Assembly: GCF_022748595.1 (NCBI RefSeq)
Contig: NZ_JALDSX010000009.1
Span: 1-64,000 of the forward strand
DNA from: Brevibacterium sp. ZH18
GTDB lineage: Bacteria; Actinomycetota; Actinomycetes; Actinomycetales; Brevibacteriaceae
DNA length: 64,000 nt
Direction: 5' to 3'
Made by a program: the position numbers and the translations under genes
The notes under the pieces: generated by a model
Seen by the model: the letters and a program-made list of their open reading frames with translations, nothing else
Database searches by the model: none
Told to the model about the DNA's origin: nothing
Shown here: positions 7,548-16,526 of the stretch, in pieces
Layout: every line of letters starts with the position of its first letter
How positions within the stretch are numbered: the first letter of the stretch is position 1

Positions 7548-8738
7548 TCAGTTCTGCAGCGCGGGCGAGGACGTCGATCCCGCAGCCAGCAGTGCGCAGG
7601 CGTGGGCGGCTGCGGACTCGATGAGCTCCTCGGCTTGGTCGGAGAGCTCCGATAGCTCGGCCGGGCCCGGCGCGATCGACAGTGCTGCAGTGATCCCGGC
7701 AGCGCGGCACTCCGCCGGGGTGAGCGCGACGCGTCCTGCAATGACGACGATACTCGCCGAGGCGGGGGCGTGGTCCCGGACGGCCGCGACGACCTTGCCG
7801 CCGAGGGACTGGGAATCGAAGGAGCCTTCGCCGGTCAGGACGATGTCGGCTCCGGCGAGGGCGTCGGTCAGCCCCACCGCCTCGGCGACCATGCTGGACC
7901 CGGGCACCACCTCGGCGCCCAGAAGTGCGGTCAGGGCCATCGGGATCCCGCCGGCTGCACCGAACCCGGGCGTTGCGGCCAGGGTCTCGGCGGAAGTCTC
8001 GCCGGAGCTGGCGAGCACCTCGGCGAGGTGGGCCAGCCCGGAATCGAGAACAGCCACGGACTCCGGGGTCGCGCCCTTCTGAGGGCCGAACACCGCAGCC
8101 GCACCGTGGGGGCCGGTGAGCGGATTGTCGACGTCGACGGCGATGCGCCAGCGGACATCGAGGGCGCGAGGGTCGAGGTTCGTCGTGTCGACGGAGGCAA
8201 GGGCCGACAGGCCACCGCCGCCCGGGGCGATCGGTTCACCGGAGCCATCGGTGAAGGTGGCGCCGAGTGCGGAGACGATGCCGACGCCGCCGTCCGTGCT
8301 CGCCGATCCGCCGATGCACAGGAGGATCTCTTCGACGCCGAGTGCGAGTACCTGACGGGCGATGAGGCCGACGCCGTAGGTGTCGGCGCGCTCGGGTTGG
8401 AGGTCGACGTCGGAGACCTGGGGGAGGCCGTTGGCCTGGGCCGCCTCGATGACTGCGGTCTTTCCATCGGCGGACAGGCCGAAGCGCGCGGTGGCCGGGC
8501 GGCCGATGGCATCGACGACTTCGACGGTGCGTGCGGGTGTGCCCCAGACGGCGAGCAGAGCGTCGAGGGTGCCCTCGCCCCCGTCGGCGAAGGGCAGATC
8601 GGTGATGTGCGCGTGCGGGAATGCCTGCCGGGCGCCGCGGGCCAGGGCGGCGGCGGCCTCGGAGGCGCCAGCTGACCCCTTGAAGGAATCGGGCGCGCAG
8701 ACAATGGTGGGTGTGAGTGTCGAAGCTTCCCTGCTCAT
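7548..8738 (-). CDS. glxK: Glycerate kinase (GlxK/GarK type)
   Basis: About 396 residues of the glycerate kinase type 1 family, which phosphorylates D-glycerate to 2-phosphoglycerate, the exit step of the glycerate pathway. The N-terminal APDSFKGSAGASEAA and the segments FADGGEGTLDAL, CIGGSASTDGGVG and TGEGSFDSQSLGGK are hallmark motifs. I place the start at ATG 8738, which has GAGG upstream; ATG 8756 in the same frame would add six residues (MRLNDV) without a clear ribosome site. It is divergent from uraD; its upstream operator at 8844-8867 matches the hyi operator when read on the minus strand. Confidence 0.93.
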   Translation of the reverse strand: MSREASTLTPTIVCAPDSFKGSAGASEAAAALARGARQAFPHAHITDLPFADGGEGTLDALLAVWGTPARTVEVVDAIGRPATARFGLSADGKTAVIEAAQANGLPQVSDVDLQPERADTYGVGLIARQVLALGVEEILLCIGGSASTDGGVGIVSALGATFTDGSGEPIAPGGGGLSALASVDTTNLDPRALDVRWRIAVDVDNPLTGPHGAAAVFGPQKGATPESVAVLDSGLAHLAEVLASSGETSAETLAATPGFGAAGGIPMALTALLGAEVVPGSSMVAEAVGLTDALAGADIVLTGEGSFDSQSLGGKVVAAVRDHAPASASIVVIAGRVALTPAECRAAGITAALSIAPGPAELSELSDQAEELIESAAAHACALLAAGSTSSPALQN

Positions 8739-8843
8739 GACGTCATTCAACCTCATCGTCGTGAATTCCGTGGCGGTGTGCTCAGCAGTCGGACCGCGCC
8801 CGCACCCCAGGGGCGTGAGCGAAACCTCACTGCACGCCTATTA

Positions 8844-8867
8844 TCCGTTATGTGGAATAAAGTTTCC
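8844..8867 (-). promoter_or_regulatory. IclR-type operator for glxK
   Basis: TGGAATAAAGTTTCCA (8853-8868) contains GGAA-N6-TTCC. On the minus strand the order is GGAA-N6-TTCC-N7-GGA, the same orientation relative to glxK as the hyi site has to hyi. This directionality supports assignment to glxK and not to the divergent uraD, which has its own copy at 8992. Confidence 0.65.
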
Positions 8868-8991
8868 AAATCAAGCGATGCCCGGCCTGGTCCGTTTTGC
8901 CCGGCCCTGCTCGTATCGCCCGGCCCCACCCGCGTCCCCGGCTCGGATTTGACATCAGATCACCCTCGCGCCACACTCGGATCTACGAAAC

Positions 8992-9016
8992 GGAAATAAC
9001 ATTCCGAGATGCGAAA
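8992..9016 (+). promoter_or_regulatory. IclR-type operator for uraD-uraH
   Basis: GGAAATAACATTCC (8992-9005), then seven bases and GAAA (9013-9016), repeats the geometry of the hyi site. It lies 55 bp upstream of the preferred GTG start of uraD. The rest of 8739-9060 shows no gene. Confidence 0.65.
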
Positions 9017-9060
9017 CGATGCGAAACCGCCGTCGCACCCCGATTCCCGAGGAGGTCAAT

Positions 9061-9555
9061 GTGGACCTGGACGCGTTCAATCGGTACTCCACAGACGAGG
9101 CCCGCGAGGCTCTGCGCCCGTGCCTGGACGTCGATCGCTGGATCGACGGAGTCGTCGACGCCAGGCCGTTCTCGACCGTGGAATCGGCTCTCGAGGCTGC
9201 TCATTCGAGCGCGAATCCCCTCAGTGACGATGAGATCGCGCAGGCGATGTCCCACCACCCCCGGATCGGTGAAAAGGCCGAAGGCTCCTCCGCCGAGGCG
9301 GCTCATTCCTCCCGCGAACAGGCGAGCCTGGGTGATCTCGACGGCAGCGTCCAGGCCCGACTCGCCGCCGGCAACGCCGCTTACGAGGAGCGCTTCGACC
9401 GCGTCTTCCTGATCCGCGCCGCAGGTCGCACCCCCGACGAGATCCTTGCCGAACTCGAACGCCGCATGAGCAACACCGACACTCAGGAACTCGCCGAAGT
9501 CGGCGAGCAGCTGATCCAGATCGCCGTCCTCCGCCTCGAAGGAATACTTGCATGA
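9061..9555 (+). CDS. uraD: OHCU decarboxylase
   Basis: 164 residues from GTG 9061. It stereospecifically decarboxylates 2-oxo-4-hydroxy-4-carboxy-5-ureidoimidazoline to (S)-allantoin. The family signature is SHHPRIGEK with the catalytic His66; the C-terminal segment RAAGRTPDEILAELERRM is also typical. An ATG 42 bases upstream is in frame, but the GTG has a perfect GAGGAGGT ribosome site (9049-9056), and the later start leaves the operator at 8992-9016 free. uraH overlaps its stop by 4 bases. Confidence 0.93.
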   Translation: MDLDAFNRYSTDEAREALRPCLDVDRWIDGVVDARPFSTVESALEAAHSSANPLSDDEIAQAMSHHPRIGEKAEGSSAEAAHSSREQASLGDLDGSVQARLAAGNAAYEERFDRVFLIRAAGRTPDEILAELERRMSNTDTQELAEVGEQLIQIAVLRLEGILA

Positions 9556-9875
9556 GCTTCATCTCCGCACACGCTCTCGACTCCACACTGGGCACCCCGG
9601 CCGCTGACCTCGAGGTCACTCTGCTCGCCGGGGCCGAGGTGCTCGCGAACTCCCGCACGGACGGCAACGGCCGCGTCTCGGAATTCGGACCGGAGAACCT
9701 TGAGCCGGGCGATTATCGGATCGTATTCGGTACCGGCGCCTACTTCGACGCCCAGGGGCAGGATCACTTCCACCCTCAAGTGTCGATCGACTTCAGCGTC
9801 AAAGCCGGCGAAGCCCACTACCACGTGCCGCTGCTGCTCAGCCCCTTCGCCTACAGCACGTACCGCGGCAGCTGA
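9552..9875 (+). CDS. uraH: 5-hydroxyisourate hydrolase
   Basis: A 107-residue transthyretin-like protein that hydrolyses 5-hydroxyisourate, the product of urate oxidase, to OHCU. The N-terminal SAHALDSTLGTPA, the central HFHPQ and the C-terminal tetrapeptide YRGS are diagnostic and distinguish it from true transthyretin. It overlaps uraD by ATGA, so translation is probably coupled, and the two act consecutively. Confidence 0.95.
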   Translation: MSFISAHALDSTLGTPAADLEVTLLAGAEVLANSRTDGNGRVSEFGPENLEPGDYRIVFGTGAYFDAQGQDHFHPQVSIDFSVKAGEAHYHVPLLLSPFAYSTYRGS

Positions 9876-9999
9876 GCAGCCCGCACCTCCAGCAGCACCC
9901 ACGAATATCAGGGGAAGCAGGCCCCCTGTAGGATCGAGATCCTCAACAAACCGCCGAAGTTCGCCGGAGACAGAAGCCGGCAACCTCGCTAATCAAATT

Positions 10000-10020
10000 G
10001 GTCACAGTGGTCACGACCAC
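10000..10020 (+). promoter_or_regulatory. Palindrome upstream of pucL
   Basis: GTGGTCACGACCAC (10007-10020) is a perfect 6-2-6 palindrome, and GGTCAC is repeated directly just upstream (10000-10005). It lies 105 bp before pucL. It does not match the GGAA-N6-TTCC operator, so a different regulator, or none, may bind. Confidence 0.35.
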
Positions 10021-10124
10021 CTCGGCGCCGGTCGACGATTCCGTCGGATCGGTTAGACACCGCACCTGCGGTACTTCGCTCGCCGAGGCGGTCCGACCGC
10101 TGACAGCGCAACAGGAGCAAGAAG

Positions 10125-11009
10125 ATGAGCAAGGTAAGACTGACAACGAATCAGTACGGCAAGGCGGAGAACCGGTTGATGAGGGTCTACCGTGACACCG
10201 ACCGTCACGAGATCCGCGACCTCAATGTCACCTCGCAGCTGTGGGGCGACTTCGAAACGGCCCACACCGATGGCAACAACGAGCATGTCGTGGCCACCGA
10301 CACCCAGAAGAACACGGTCTTCGCGAAGGCCAAGGAGCTCGGCGTGACGTCGCCCGAGCAGTTCCTCATCGGCCTCGCCGACCACTTCACCACCAGCTTC
10401 GACTGGGTCACCGGCGGACGCTGGGCCGCCGAGGAATACGGTTGGAGCCGCATCAACGACCACAAGCACTCGTTCTACAAGTCAGCGCCGGAGACCCGCA
10501 CCACGGTCTTCACGCGCGACGGCGACAAAGACACCCTGATCTCGGGCTTCTACGGACTCACCGTGCTCAAGACCACCGAGTCGGGATTCGTCGGCTATCC
10601 GAAGGACAAGTACACGACCCTGCCGGAGACCGAGGACCGCATCCTTGCGACCGACATCGCAACCCGTTGGATCTACAACACCAAGGACCTCGACTTCGAG
10701 GCGACCTACCGACAGGTCAAGGAGATCATCCTCGACTCGTTCACCGACCACTTCTCGCATGCTCTTCAGCACACCCTGTACCAGATGGGTGAGAAGGTCA
10801 TCGAAGCTGTGCCGGAGATCGATGAGATCCGCTTCTCCTGCCCCAACAAGCACCACTTCCTCTACGACATCGAGCGCTTCGGTCTGGAGAACCCGAACGA
10901 AGTCATGATCGTCGCCGATCGGCCCTACGGTCTGATCGAAGCCACCTTCACCCGCGACGGTGTCGACGAGAACAAAGAAGCCTGGGCTCAGATCGCTGGC
11001 TTCTGCTGA
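10125..11009 (+). CDS. pucL: Factor-independent urate oxidase (uricase)
   Basis: A 294-residue cofactorless urate hydroxylase that converts urate and O2 to 5-hydroxyisourate and H2O2. Two T-fold halves are expected. Visible catalytic-dyad candidates are Lys13 (QYGKAENR) and Thr58 (VVATDTQKNT), with the conserved histidine in PNKHHFLYD near residue 245. A good AGGAG-type ribosome site precedes the ATG. It follows uraH by 249 bp and probably has its own promoter. A stable stem-loop separates it from aceE. Confidence 0.96.
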   Translation: MSKVRLTTNQYGKAENRLMRVYRDTDRHEIRDLNVTSQLWGDFETAHTDGNNEHVVATDTQKNTVFAKAKELGVTSPEQFLIGLADHFTTSFDWVTGGRWAAEEYGWSRINDHKHSFYKSAPETRTTVFTRDGDKDTLISGFYGLTVLKTTESGFVGYPKDKYTTLPETEDRILATDIATRWIYNTKDLDFEATYRQVKEIILDSFTDHFSHALQHTLYQMGEKVIEAVPEIDEIRFSCPNKHHFLYDIERFGLENPNEVMIVADRPYGLIEATFTRDGVDENKEAWAQIAGFC

Positions 11010-11020
11010 TATGAATCGCA

Positions 11021-11055
11021 GTCGGGTCCATGGGAACACCTCCCGTGGACCCGAC
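11021..11055 (+). terminator. Stem-loop between pucL and aceE
   Basis: Arms 11021-11030 and 11046-11055 form a perfect 10-bp stem, extended by GGGA/TCCC inside. No T-run follows, and the structure ends 19 bases before the aceE ATG. It could be a weak terminator, a processing site or a leader element of aceE, since only 65 bp separate the two genes. Confidence 0.5.
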
Positions 11056-11074
11056 TCGTATGAGAGGGACAACT

Positions 11075-13873
11075 ATGACCGAACTGTCATCACAGCCCGG
11101 TGAGAACTTCAGCACCACCTCGGCGATCCCGAGAGGCACTGGAGATGAAGAGGTCGACGAATGGCTCGAGTCCTGGGAGGGGCTCGTCAGCGAACGCGGC
11201 ACCATGCGCGCGAGCGAGATCATGGAGGCACTGCGTCGTCGCGCAGCGTCGAACTCCGTGGCCCAGCCCAAAGTCACCACCACCGACTACGTCAACACGA
11301 TCCCGGCAGACCAGGAACCGGTCTATCCCGGCGACGAACGACTCGAGCGCAAGTACCGCAAATGGCTGCGCTGGAATGCCGCGATGCTCGTCCATCGTGC
11401 TCAGCGCCCCGAGATATCTGTCGGCGGTCACATCTCGACCTACGCCGGTGCTGCGACTCTCTACGAGATCGGGTTCAACAACTTCTTCCGCGGCCAGGAC
11501 CACGCCGGCGGCGGTGACCAGGTCTTCTTCCAGGGCCACGCCTCACCCGGCATGTACGCCCGCGCCTTCCTCGAGAACCGACTGAACGAGAAGCAGCTCG
11601 ACGGTTTCCGACAGGAGGCGTCGAAGGCTCCCAATGGTTTGAGCTCCTACCCGCACCCGAGGCTGATGCCCGAGTTCTGGCAGTTCCCGACCGTGTCGAT
11701 GGGTCTGGGGCCGATCAACTCGATCTACCAGGCGCAGATGAACCGGTACCTGCACAACCGCGGCATCAAGGACACGTCCGACCAGCGGGTCTGGGCGTTC
11801 CTCGGCGACGGTGAGATGGACGAGCCCGAATCACGCGGCGCCCTGCAGCTGGCGGCCAACGAAGGACTCGACAACCTCACCTACGTCATCAACTGCAACC
11901 TCCAGCGCCTCGACGGCCCGGTCCGCGGCAACGGCAAGATCGTCCAGGAGCTCGAAGCGGTCTTCACCGGCGCCGGCTGGAACGTCATCAAGGTCCTGTG
12001 GGGCCGCGAATGGGACTCCCTGCTCGAAGCCGACCGCACCGGCGAACTCGTCCGAATCATGAACGAGACCCTCGACGGCGACTACCAGACCTTCAAGGCC
12101 GAGTCCGGCGGGTTCATCCGCGACAACTTCTTCGGCCGCTCACCCGTGACGAAGAGCCTCGTCGAGCACCTGTCCGACGACGACATCTGGAACCTCAAGC
12201 GCGGCGGCCACGACTACCACAAGGTCTACGCGGCCTACGAGCAGGCAGTGAACATGACCGGCAAGCCGACCGTGATCCTCGTCCAGACCGTCAAGGGCTA
12301 CGGTCTGGGCACGACCTTCGAGTCGCGCAACGCCACACACCAGATGAAGAAGTTCACTGCTGCCGACGTCAAGGCCTTCCGCGACCGGATGGACATCCCG
12401 ATCACCGACAAGGTCATCGACGAGGATCCCTACGCGGTGCCCTACTACCACCCGGGCAACGACGCCGAAGAGATCCAGTACATGCTCGAGAAGCGGTCCA
12501 AGCTGGGAGGGTTCCTGCCCAACCGGAAGCCGGAGAACAGCAAGAAGACGCTTCCCGCAGTCAGCGACAAGGCCTTCTCGCAGACCAAGAAGGGCTCGGG
12601 CCACCAGCAGGCTGCGACGACGATGGCCTTCGTCCGTCTGCTCAAGGACCTCATGCGGGAGAAGGGCATCGGCAACCGGATCGTGCCCATCATCCCCGAT
12701 GAGGCGCGGACCTTCGGCATCGACGCGTTCTTCCCGACCGCGAAGATCTACAACCCGAACGGGCAGAACTACCTCGCCGTCGACCGTGAATTGTTCCTCT
12801 CCTACAAGGAGGCGACCAACGGCCAGCTGCTCCACGTCGGCATCAACGAAGCCGGTGCGGCAGCGGGATTCACCGCCGCCGGAACCTCGTATTCGACGCA
12901 CGGCGAGCCGATGATCCCGATCTACGTGTTCTACTCGATGTTCGGGTTCCAACGCACCGGCGATGCCTTCTGGGCAGCCGGCGACCAGATGACCCGCGGG
13001 TTCATCATCGGCGCCACCGCCGGGCGCACAACGTTGACCGGTGAGGGTCTGCAGCACGCCGACGGCCATTCGCCGGTCCTGGCTGCGACCAACCCGGCTG
13101 TGCGGATCTACGACCCGGCCTACGGCTACGAGATCGGCCACATCATGCGCGACGGCCTGCACCGCATGTACGGCGAGCACGACCTCGGCGACGATGCGCG
13201 CAACGTCATGTACTACCTGACCGTGTACAACGAGCCGATGCTCCAGCCGCCGGAGCCCGAGGATGTCGACGTCGATGGGATCCTGCGCGGAATCCATCGC
13301 GTCGCAGAAGCCGGCACCGCTGGTGCGGATGAATCCGGCGCCGAGGCGGGGGCCGGGAACCGCCCGCAGGCTCAGCTGCTCGCGTCCGGGGTTGCAGTCC
13401 CATGGGCGTTGGAGGCTCGTGGGCTGCTGGCTCAGGAGTGGGGCGTGGATGCGGCCGTCTGGTCGGTCACGTCGTGGGCCGAGCTGCGCCGTGATGCCCT
13501 GGCCTGTGAGGCCGATCGTCTCGAGAAGTTCGAGGCCGAGCCGCGCGTGCCCTATGTGCGTGAGCGTCTGGGTGCCGAGGCCGGGCCGATCGTCGCGACC
13601 AGCGACTTCGACTCGACTCAGCCCGACCTCATCCGTCCGTTCCTCAAGCAGGACTTCGCGACGCTCGGGGCCGACGGCTTCGGCTTCTCGGACACGAGGG
13701 CTGCGGCCAGGCGCCACTTTAAGATCGACGCTCACTCAATGGTCGTGCGCACTCTGCAGCTGCTCGCCGATCGTGGCGAGATCGAGCGTTCGGTGCCCGT
13801 CGAGGCGGCCAAGAAGTACCGCCTGAACGAGGTCAACGCGGGAACCTCAGGCACCGCCGGAGGCGATTCCTGA
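11075..13873 (+). CDS. aceE: Pyruvate dehydrogenase E1 component, homodimeric type
   Basis: 932 residues of the AceE type, the ThDP-dependent first enzyme of pyruvate dehydrogenase. The ThDP/Mg motif GDGEMDEPE followed by [16 protein letters not shown] is clear. The ATG at 11075 has GAGAGGGA upstream. The C-terminal third carries a Gly/Ala/Glu-rich insert (about residues 750-775) not expected to be catalytic. Such genes are normally solitary in actinobacteria; its position 65 bp behind uricase, inside the purine/glyoxylate island, is notable and fits supply of acetyl-CoA for glyoxylate condensation. A strong terminator follows. Confidence 0.95.
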   Translation: MTELSSQPGENFSTTSAIPRGTGDEEVDEWLESWEGLVSERGTMRASEIMEALRRRAASNSVAQPKVTTTDYVNTIPADQEPVYPGDERLERKYRKWLRWNAAMLVHRAQRPEISVGGHISTYAGAATLYEIGFNNFFRGQDHAGGGDQVFFQGHASPGMYARAFLENRLNEKQLDGFRQEASKAPNGLSSYPHPRLMPEFWQFPTVSMGLGPINSIYQAQMNRYLHNRGIKDTSDQRVWAFLGDGEMDEPESRGALQLAANEGLDNLTYVINCNLQRLDGPVRGNGKIVQELEAVFTGAGWNVIKVLWGREWDSLLEADRTGELVRIMNETLDGDYQTFKAESGGFIRDNFFGRSPVTKSLVEHLSDDDIWNLKRGGHDYHKVYAAYEQAVNMTGKPTVILVQTVKGYGLGTTFESRNATHQMKKFTAADVKAFRDRMDIPITDKVIDEDPYAVPYYHPGNDAEEIQYMLEKRSKLGGFLPNRKPENSKKTLPAVSDKAFSQTKKGSGHQQAATTMAFVRLLKDLMREKGIGNRIVPIIPDEARTFGIDAFFPTAKIYNPNGQNYLAVDRELFLSYKEATNGQLLHVGINEAGAAAGFTAAGTSYSTHGEPMIPIYVFYSMFGFQRTGDAFWAAGDQMTRGFIIGATAGRTTLTGEGLQHADGHSPVLAATNPAVRIYDPAYGYEIGHIMRDGLHRMYGEHDLGDDARNVMYYLTVYNEPMLQPPEPEDVDVDGILRGIHRVAEAGTAGADESGAEAGAGNRPQAQLLASGVAVPWALEARGLLAQEWGVDAAVWSVTSWAELRRDALACEADRLEKFEAEPRVPYVRERLGAEAGPIVATSDFDSTQPDLIRPFLKQDFATLGADGFGFSDTRAAARRHFKIDAHSMVVRTLQLLADRGEIERSVPVEAAKKYRLNEVNAGTSGTAGGDS

Positions 13874-13886
13874 GCAATCGCGAAAA

Positions 13887-13918
13887 AGCGGCCCTGGAGC
13901 ACACGCTCCAGGGCCGCT
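13887..13918. terminator. Bidirectional terminator between aceE and the iclR-type gene
   Basis: A perfect 14-bp stem (13887-13900 with 13905-13918) and a 4-base loop, with AAAAA on the left and CTTCGTT on the right, serves both converging genes. Confidence 0.85.
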
Positions 13919-13954
13919 CTTCGTTGCTGTTGCGGAGGCTGCTGCGGGTGTGAG

Positions 13955-14740
13955 CTACGCCGTTCCGCGCATGTCTGCCGAGATCGCCTCGGCGGCGGAC
14001 TTGAGCAGCGGGATCGCACGATCGGCGAAGGCCTGGTCGACTCGGCTGATCGGTCCCGAGACCGAGATCGCCAGGGGGGCGGGGGCATTGGGGATCGACA
14101 TTGCGAAGCAGCGCACGCCCAACTCCTGCTCCTGCTCGTCGATCGAATACCCGCGCTCGCGGATGCGCACGAGCTCGGCTTCGAGCTCCTCGACGGTGGC
14201 GATGCTGTATTCGGTCGGCGTCGGCATTCCCGCCGTGGTCACGATGTGGCGCACATGCTCGGGATCGAGTCCGGCGAGGATCGCCTTGCCCACGCCGGTG
14301 TCGTGCATATGGGTACGGCGTCCCACCTCGGTGAACATGCGCATCTGCCGCTGGGAGGCGACCTGATCGACGTAGACGACCATGTCGCCGTCGAGGGTCG
14401 CGACGTTCGCCGATTCCCCGAGTTCCTGGACGAGGGTACGCAGATACGGGCGCGCGATCGCACCCAGCTGCTCGCCGGCCAGGTTGCCCAGCCGGACGAG
14501 TCCCGGCCCCAGCGCATAGCCGCGGTTGGGCAGCTGCCTGACCACTCCGAGGTTGACCAAGGTGTTGAGCAGACGATGGATCGTCGGGAGCGGGAGGCTC
14601 ACCTCGGCGGCGATATGACTCAGTGTGGCCGACCCGGAGGAGTTGGCGATGCACTCGAGAAGCCCGAAGGCGCGCTCGACGGACTGGACGCCGCCCTTCG
14701 TCTGCCGGATTGCTGGGGCCTTCGTCTCGTTGCTGGTCAT
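13955..14740 (-). CDS. IclR-family regulator, probable purine/glyoxylate repressor
   Basis: 261 residues. A winged helix-turn-helix spans about 17-75 (VQSVERAFGLLECI, then HIAAEVSLPLPTIHRLLNTL), and an IclR effector domain follows, with the typical HDTGVGKAILAGL and CFAMSIPNAPAPLAISVSGP segments. Position inside the island, and operators of IclR type before hyi, glxK, uraD and malic enzyme, make an AllR-like role likely. The effector is unknown; glyoxylate or allantoin are candidates by analogy with E. coli AllR. It is divergent from malic enzyme across the densest operator cluster, so autoregulation is plausible. The symbol allR is withheld as binding is unproven. Confidence 0.85.
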   Translation of the reverse strand: MTSNETKAPAIRQTKGGVQSVERAFGLLECIANSSGSATLSHIAAEVSLPLPTIHRLLNTLVNLGVVRQLPNRGYALGPGLVRLGNLAGEQLGAIARPYLRTLVQELGESANVATLDGDMVVYVDQVASQRQMRMFTEVGRRTHMHDTGVGKAILAGLDPEHVRHIVTTAGMPTPTEYSIATVEELEAELVRIRERGYSIDEQEQELGVRCFAMSIPNAPAPLAISVSGPISRVDQAFADRAIPLLKSAAEAISADMRGTA

Positions 14741-14896
14741 CCCTTTTCCTCTTCCTCAAGTCGTGAACTTCGCGAGCGTCAACATCGACGCAGAGTGTCT
14801 CGGTCCCGACTGTCCATCGCAGCCGATGAGCCGTGGGCGTCGTGGAAATTCGACGTTCTTCGCTCAGTGAAGCTACCGCTCAGTCTAGTCCTGAAA

Positions 14897-14971
14897 TGGA
14901 AGAAAGTTTCCACTGGAGTGAATCTCAAGTAGATATTCCACAATACAGAATATAGGATCCGTGATACGGAA
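14897..14971 (+). promoter_or_regulatory. Cluster of IclR-type operators between the regulator and malic enzyme
   Basis: TGGAAGAAAGTTTCCA (14897-14912) is the best GGAA-N6-TTCC match in the window. Further half-sites follow: TTCC (14936-14939), AGAA (14947-14950), and TCC-GTGATAC-GGAA (14958-14971), the last reproducing the 7-bp-spaced part of the hyi site. The arrangement suggests several dimers controlling the divergent pair. Confidence 0.65.
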
Positions 14972-14997
14972 AAGATCTATCAGGGAGGATATCTTTC

Positions 14998-16377
14998 ATG
15001 GCTGCTCCAAGCCCCGGATACTCAATCACTCTTCGAGTGGCTGCTGCAGTGGATCGGACATCGACGTTCGACCTCGTGGCCGCCGCCGCAGCGACAGGCG
15101 CTGCGATTACGGCACTCGACGTCGTCGAATCCACCCCGCACACCGTCATCATCGACGTCAGTGCCGATACGCGCGGCGTCGACCACGCTGACGAAGTCGC
15201 AGCGGCGGTGGGCAAACTCGATGGCGTCGAGGTCAAGAAAGTCTCCGACCGGACCTTCCTGCTCCACCTCGGCGGGAAGCTCGAATCCACGCCCAAGGTC
15301 CCGTTGCGCAACCGCGACGACCTCTCCCGTGCCTACACCCCGGGTGTGGCCCGTGTGTGCCAGGCCATTGCGGAGAACAAGGCCGATGCCAGGCGTCTGA
15401 CGATCAAGCGCAACACCGTCGCCGTCGTCACTGACGGGACCGCGGTACTGGGCCTCGGCGACATCGGCCCCGAAGCCGCCATGCCGGTGATGGAGGGCAA
15501 GGCTGTTCTGTTCAAGCAGTTCGCCGGCGTCGATGCCTGGCCCGTGGCCCTCGATGCGAAGGACACCGAGGAGATCATCTCGATCTGCAAGGCGATCGCA
15601 CCGGCCTACGGCGGCATCAACCTCGAAGACATCTCCGCACCGCGCTGCTTCGAGATCGAGCGCCGTCTGCGCGACGAGCTCGACATCCCGGTCTTCCATG
15701 ATGACCAGCACGGCACGGGCATCGTCACCCTCGCGGCGCTGAAGAACGCACTCAAGGTCGTGGGCAAGAACCTCGAGGACCTGCGCATCGTCGTCTCCGG
15801 AGTGGGTGCGGCAGGCAACGCGATCATCCGCCTCCTCCAGGTTGCAGGAGCGAGGAACATCATCGCCTGCGGCCGCGGGGGAGCGATCGGACCGAACTCG
15901 AGCGTCGACACCGAACACAAGGTGTGGCTGCAGGAGAACACAAACCCGGAGGGCTTCGAGGGCAGCCTCAAGGAGGCTGTGGTCGGCGCCGACGTGTTCG
16001 TCGGAGTCTCCGCTCCCAACGTCCTCGACGGCAGCGACATTCAGGCGATGAACAAGGATGCGCTCGTCTTCGCGATGGCCAACCCTGATCCCGAGGTCGA
16101 CCCCGCCGAGGCGCTCAAGTACGCGGCCGTCGTCGCCACCGGACGCAGCGACTACCCGAACCAGATCAACAACGTGCTCGCCTTCCCCGGCATCTTCCGT
16201 GGTCTTCTCGATGCCGAGGCGACCGACGTCAACGAAGAGATCATGGTGGCGGCAGCCGACGCGATCGCCTCGTGCATCCCCGAGGACGAGCTCCATCCGG
16301 GCTACGTCATCCCGTCCGTCTTCGATCCGGAGGTTGCGAAGAAGGTTGCGGCTGCGGTCGCAGCAGTCTCGTCCTGA
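14998..16377 (+). CDS. ACT-domain malic enzyme (malate to pyruvate)
   Basis: A 459-residue malic enzyme that decarboxylates malate to pyruvate with NAD(P)+. Residues ~8-75 form a small ACT-like regulatory domain, which is characteristic of one actinobacterial malic-enzyme subgroup. The catalytic part shows [28 protein letters not shown], the metal-binding [12 protein letters not shown] and FHDDQHGTG, and a Rossmann segment [21 protein letters not shown] precedes the ATG. The upstream operators tie it to the island, where it would return malate made from glyoxylate to pyruvate for AceE. Confidence 0.92.
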   Translation: MAAPSPGYSITLRVAAAVDRTSTFDLVAAAAATGAAITALDVVESTPHTVIIDVSADTRGVDHADEVAAAVGKLDGVEVKKVSDRTFLLHLGGKLESTPKVPLRNRDDLSRAYTPGVARVCQAIAENKADARRLTIKRNTVAVVTDGTAVLGLGDIGPEAAMPVMEGKAVLFKQFAGVDAWPVALDAKDTEEIISICKAIAPAYGGINLEDISAPRCFEIERRLRDELDIPVFHDDQHGTGIVTLAALKNALKVVGKNLEDLRIVVSGVGAAGNAIIRLLQVAGARNIIACGRGGAIGPNSSVDTEHKVWLQENTNPEGFEGSLKEAVVGADVFVGVSAPNVLDGSDIQAMNKDALVFAMANPDPEVDPAEALKYAAVVATGRSDYPNQINNVLAFPGIFRGLLDAEATDVNEEIMVAAADAIASCIPEDELHPGYVIPSVFDPEVAKKVAAAVAAVSS

Positions 16378-16382
16378 AGCAG

Positions 16383-16419
16383 CGGCCGGTCGCCTGACAC
16401 AGGGGCCGGCCGTCTTTCT
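16383..16419 (+). terminator. Terminator after malic enzyme
   Basis: CGGCCGG (16383-16389) pairs with CCGGCCG (16406-16412), flanking a partly paired interior, and TCTTTCT follows. It ends 8 bases before a possible GTG start at 16428 of the next frame, which argues for a later start of that gene. Confidence 0.7.
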
Positions 16420-16526
16420 GTCGACCTGTGACCATCCTTCGGCTGGCCTTCCACCATCGGCCCTCGGATGAGAGACAATGGTCACAGGCGAGAGACTTCC
16501 GCGAACTGAATGCGACGAAAGAGAAC

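Noticed and set aside
12140-13735. Long open frame antisense to aceE (and similar ones antisense to malic enzyme 15022-16668 and the VOC/DUF3152 genes 44337-46241)
   Set aside because: High-GC codon bias keeps the opposite strand open; the translations are arginine/glycine-rich, have no recognisable domains, and overlap firmly assigned genes.
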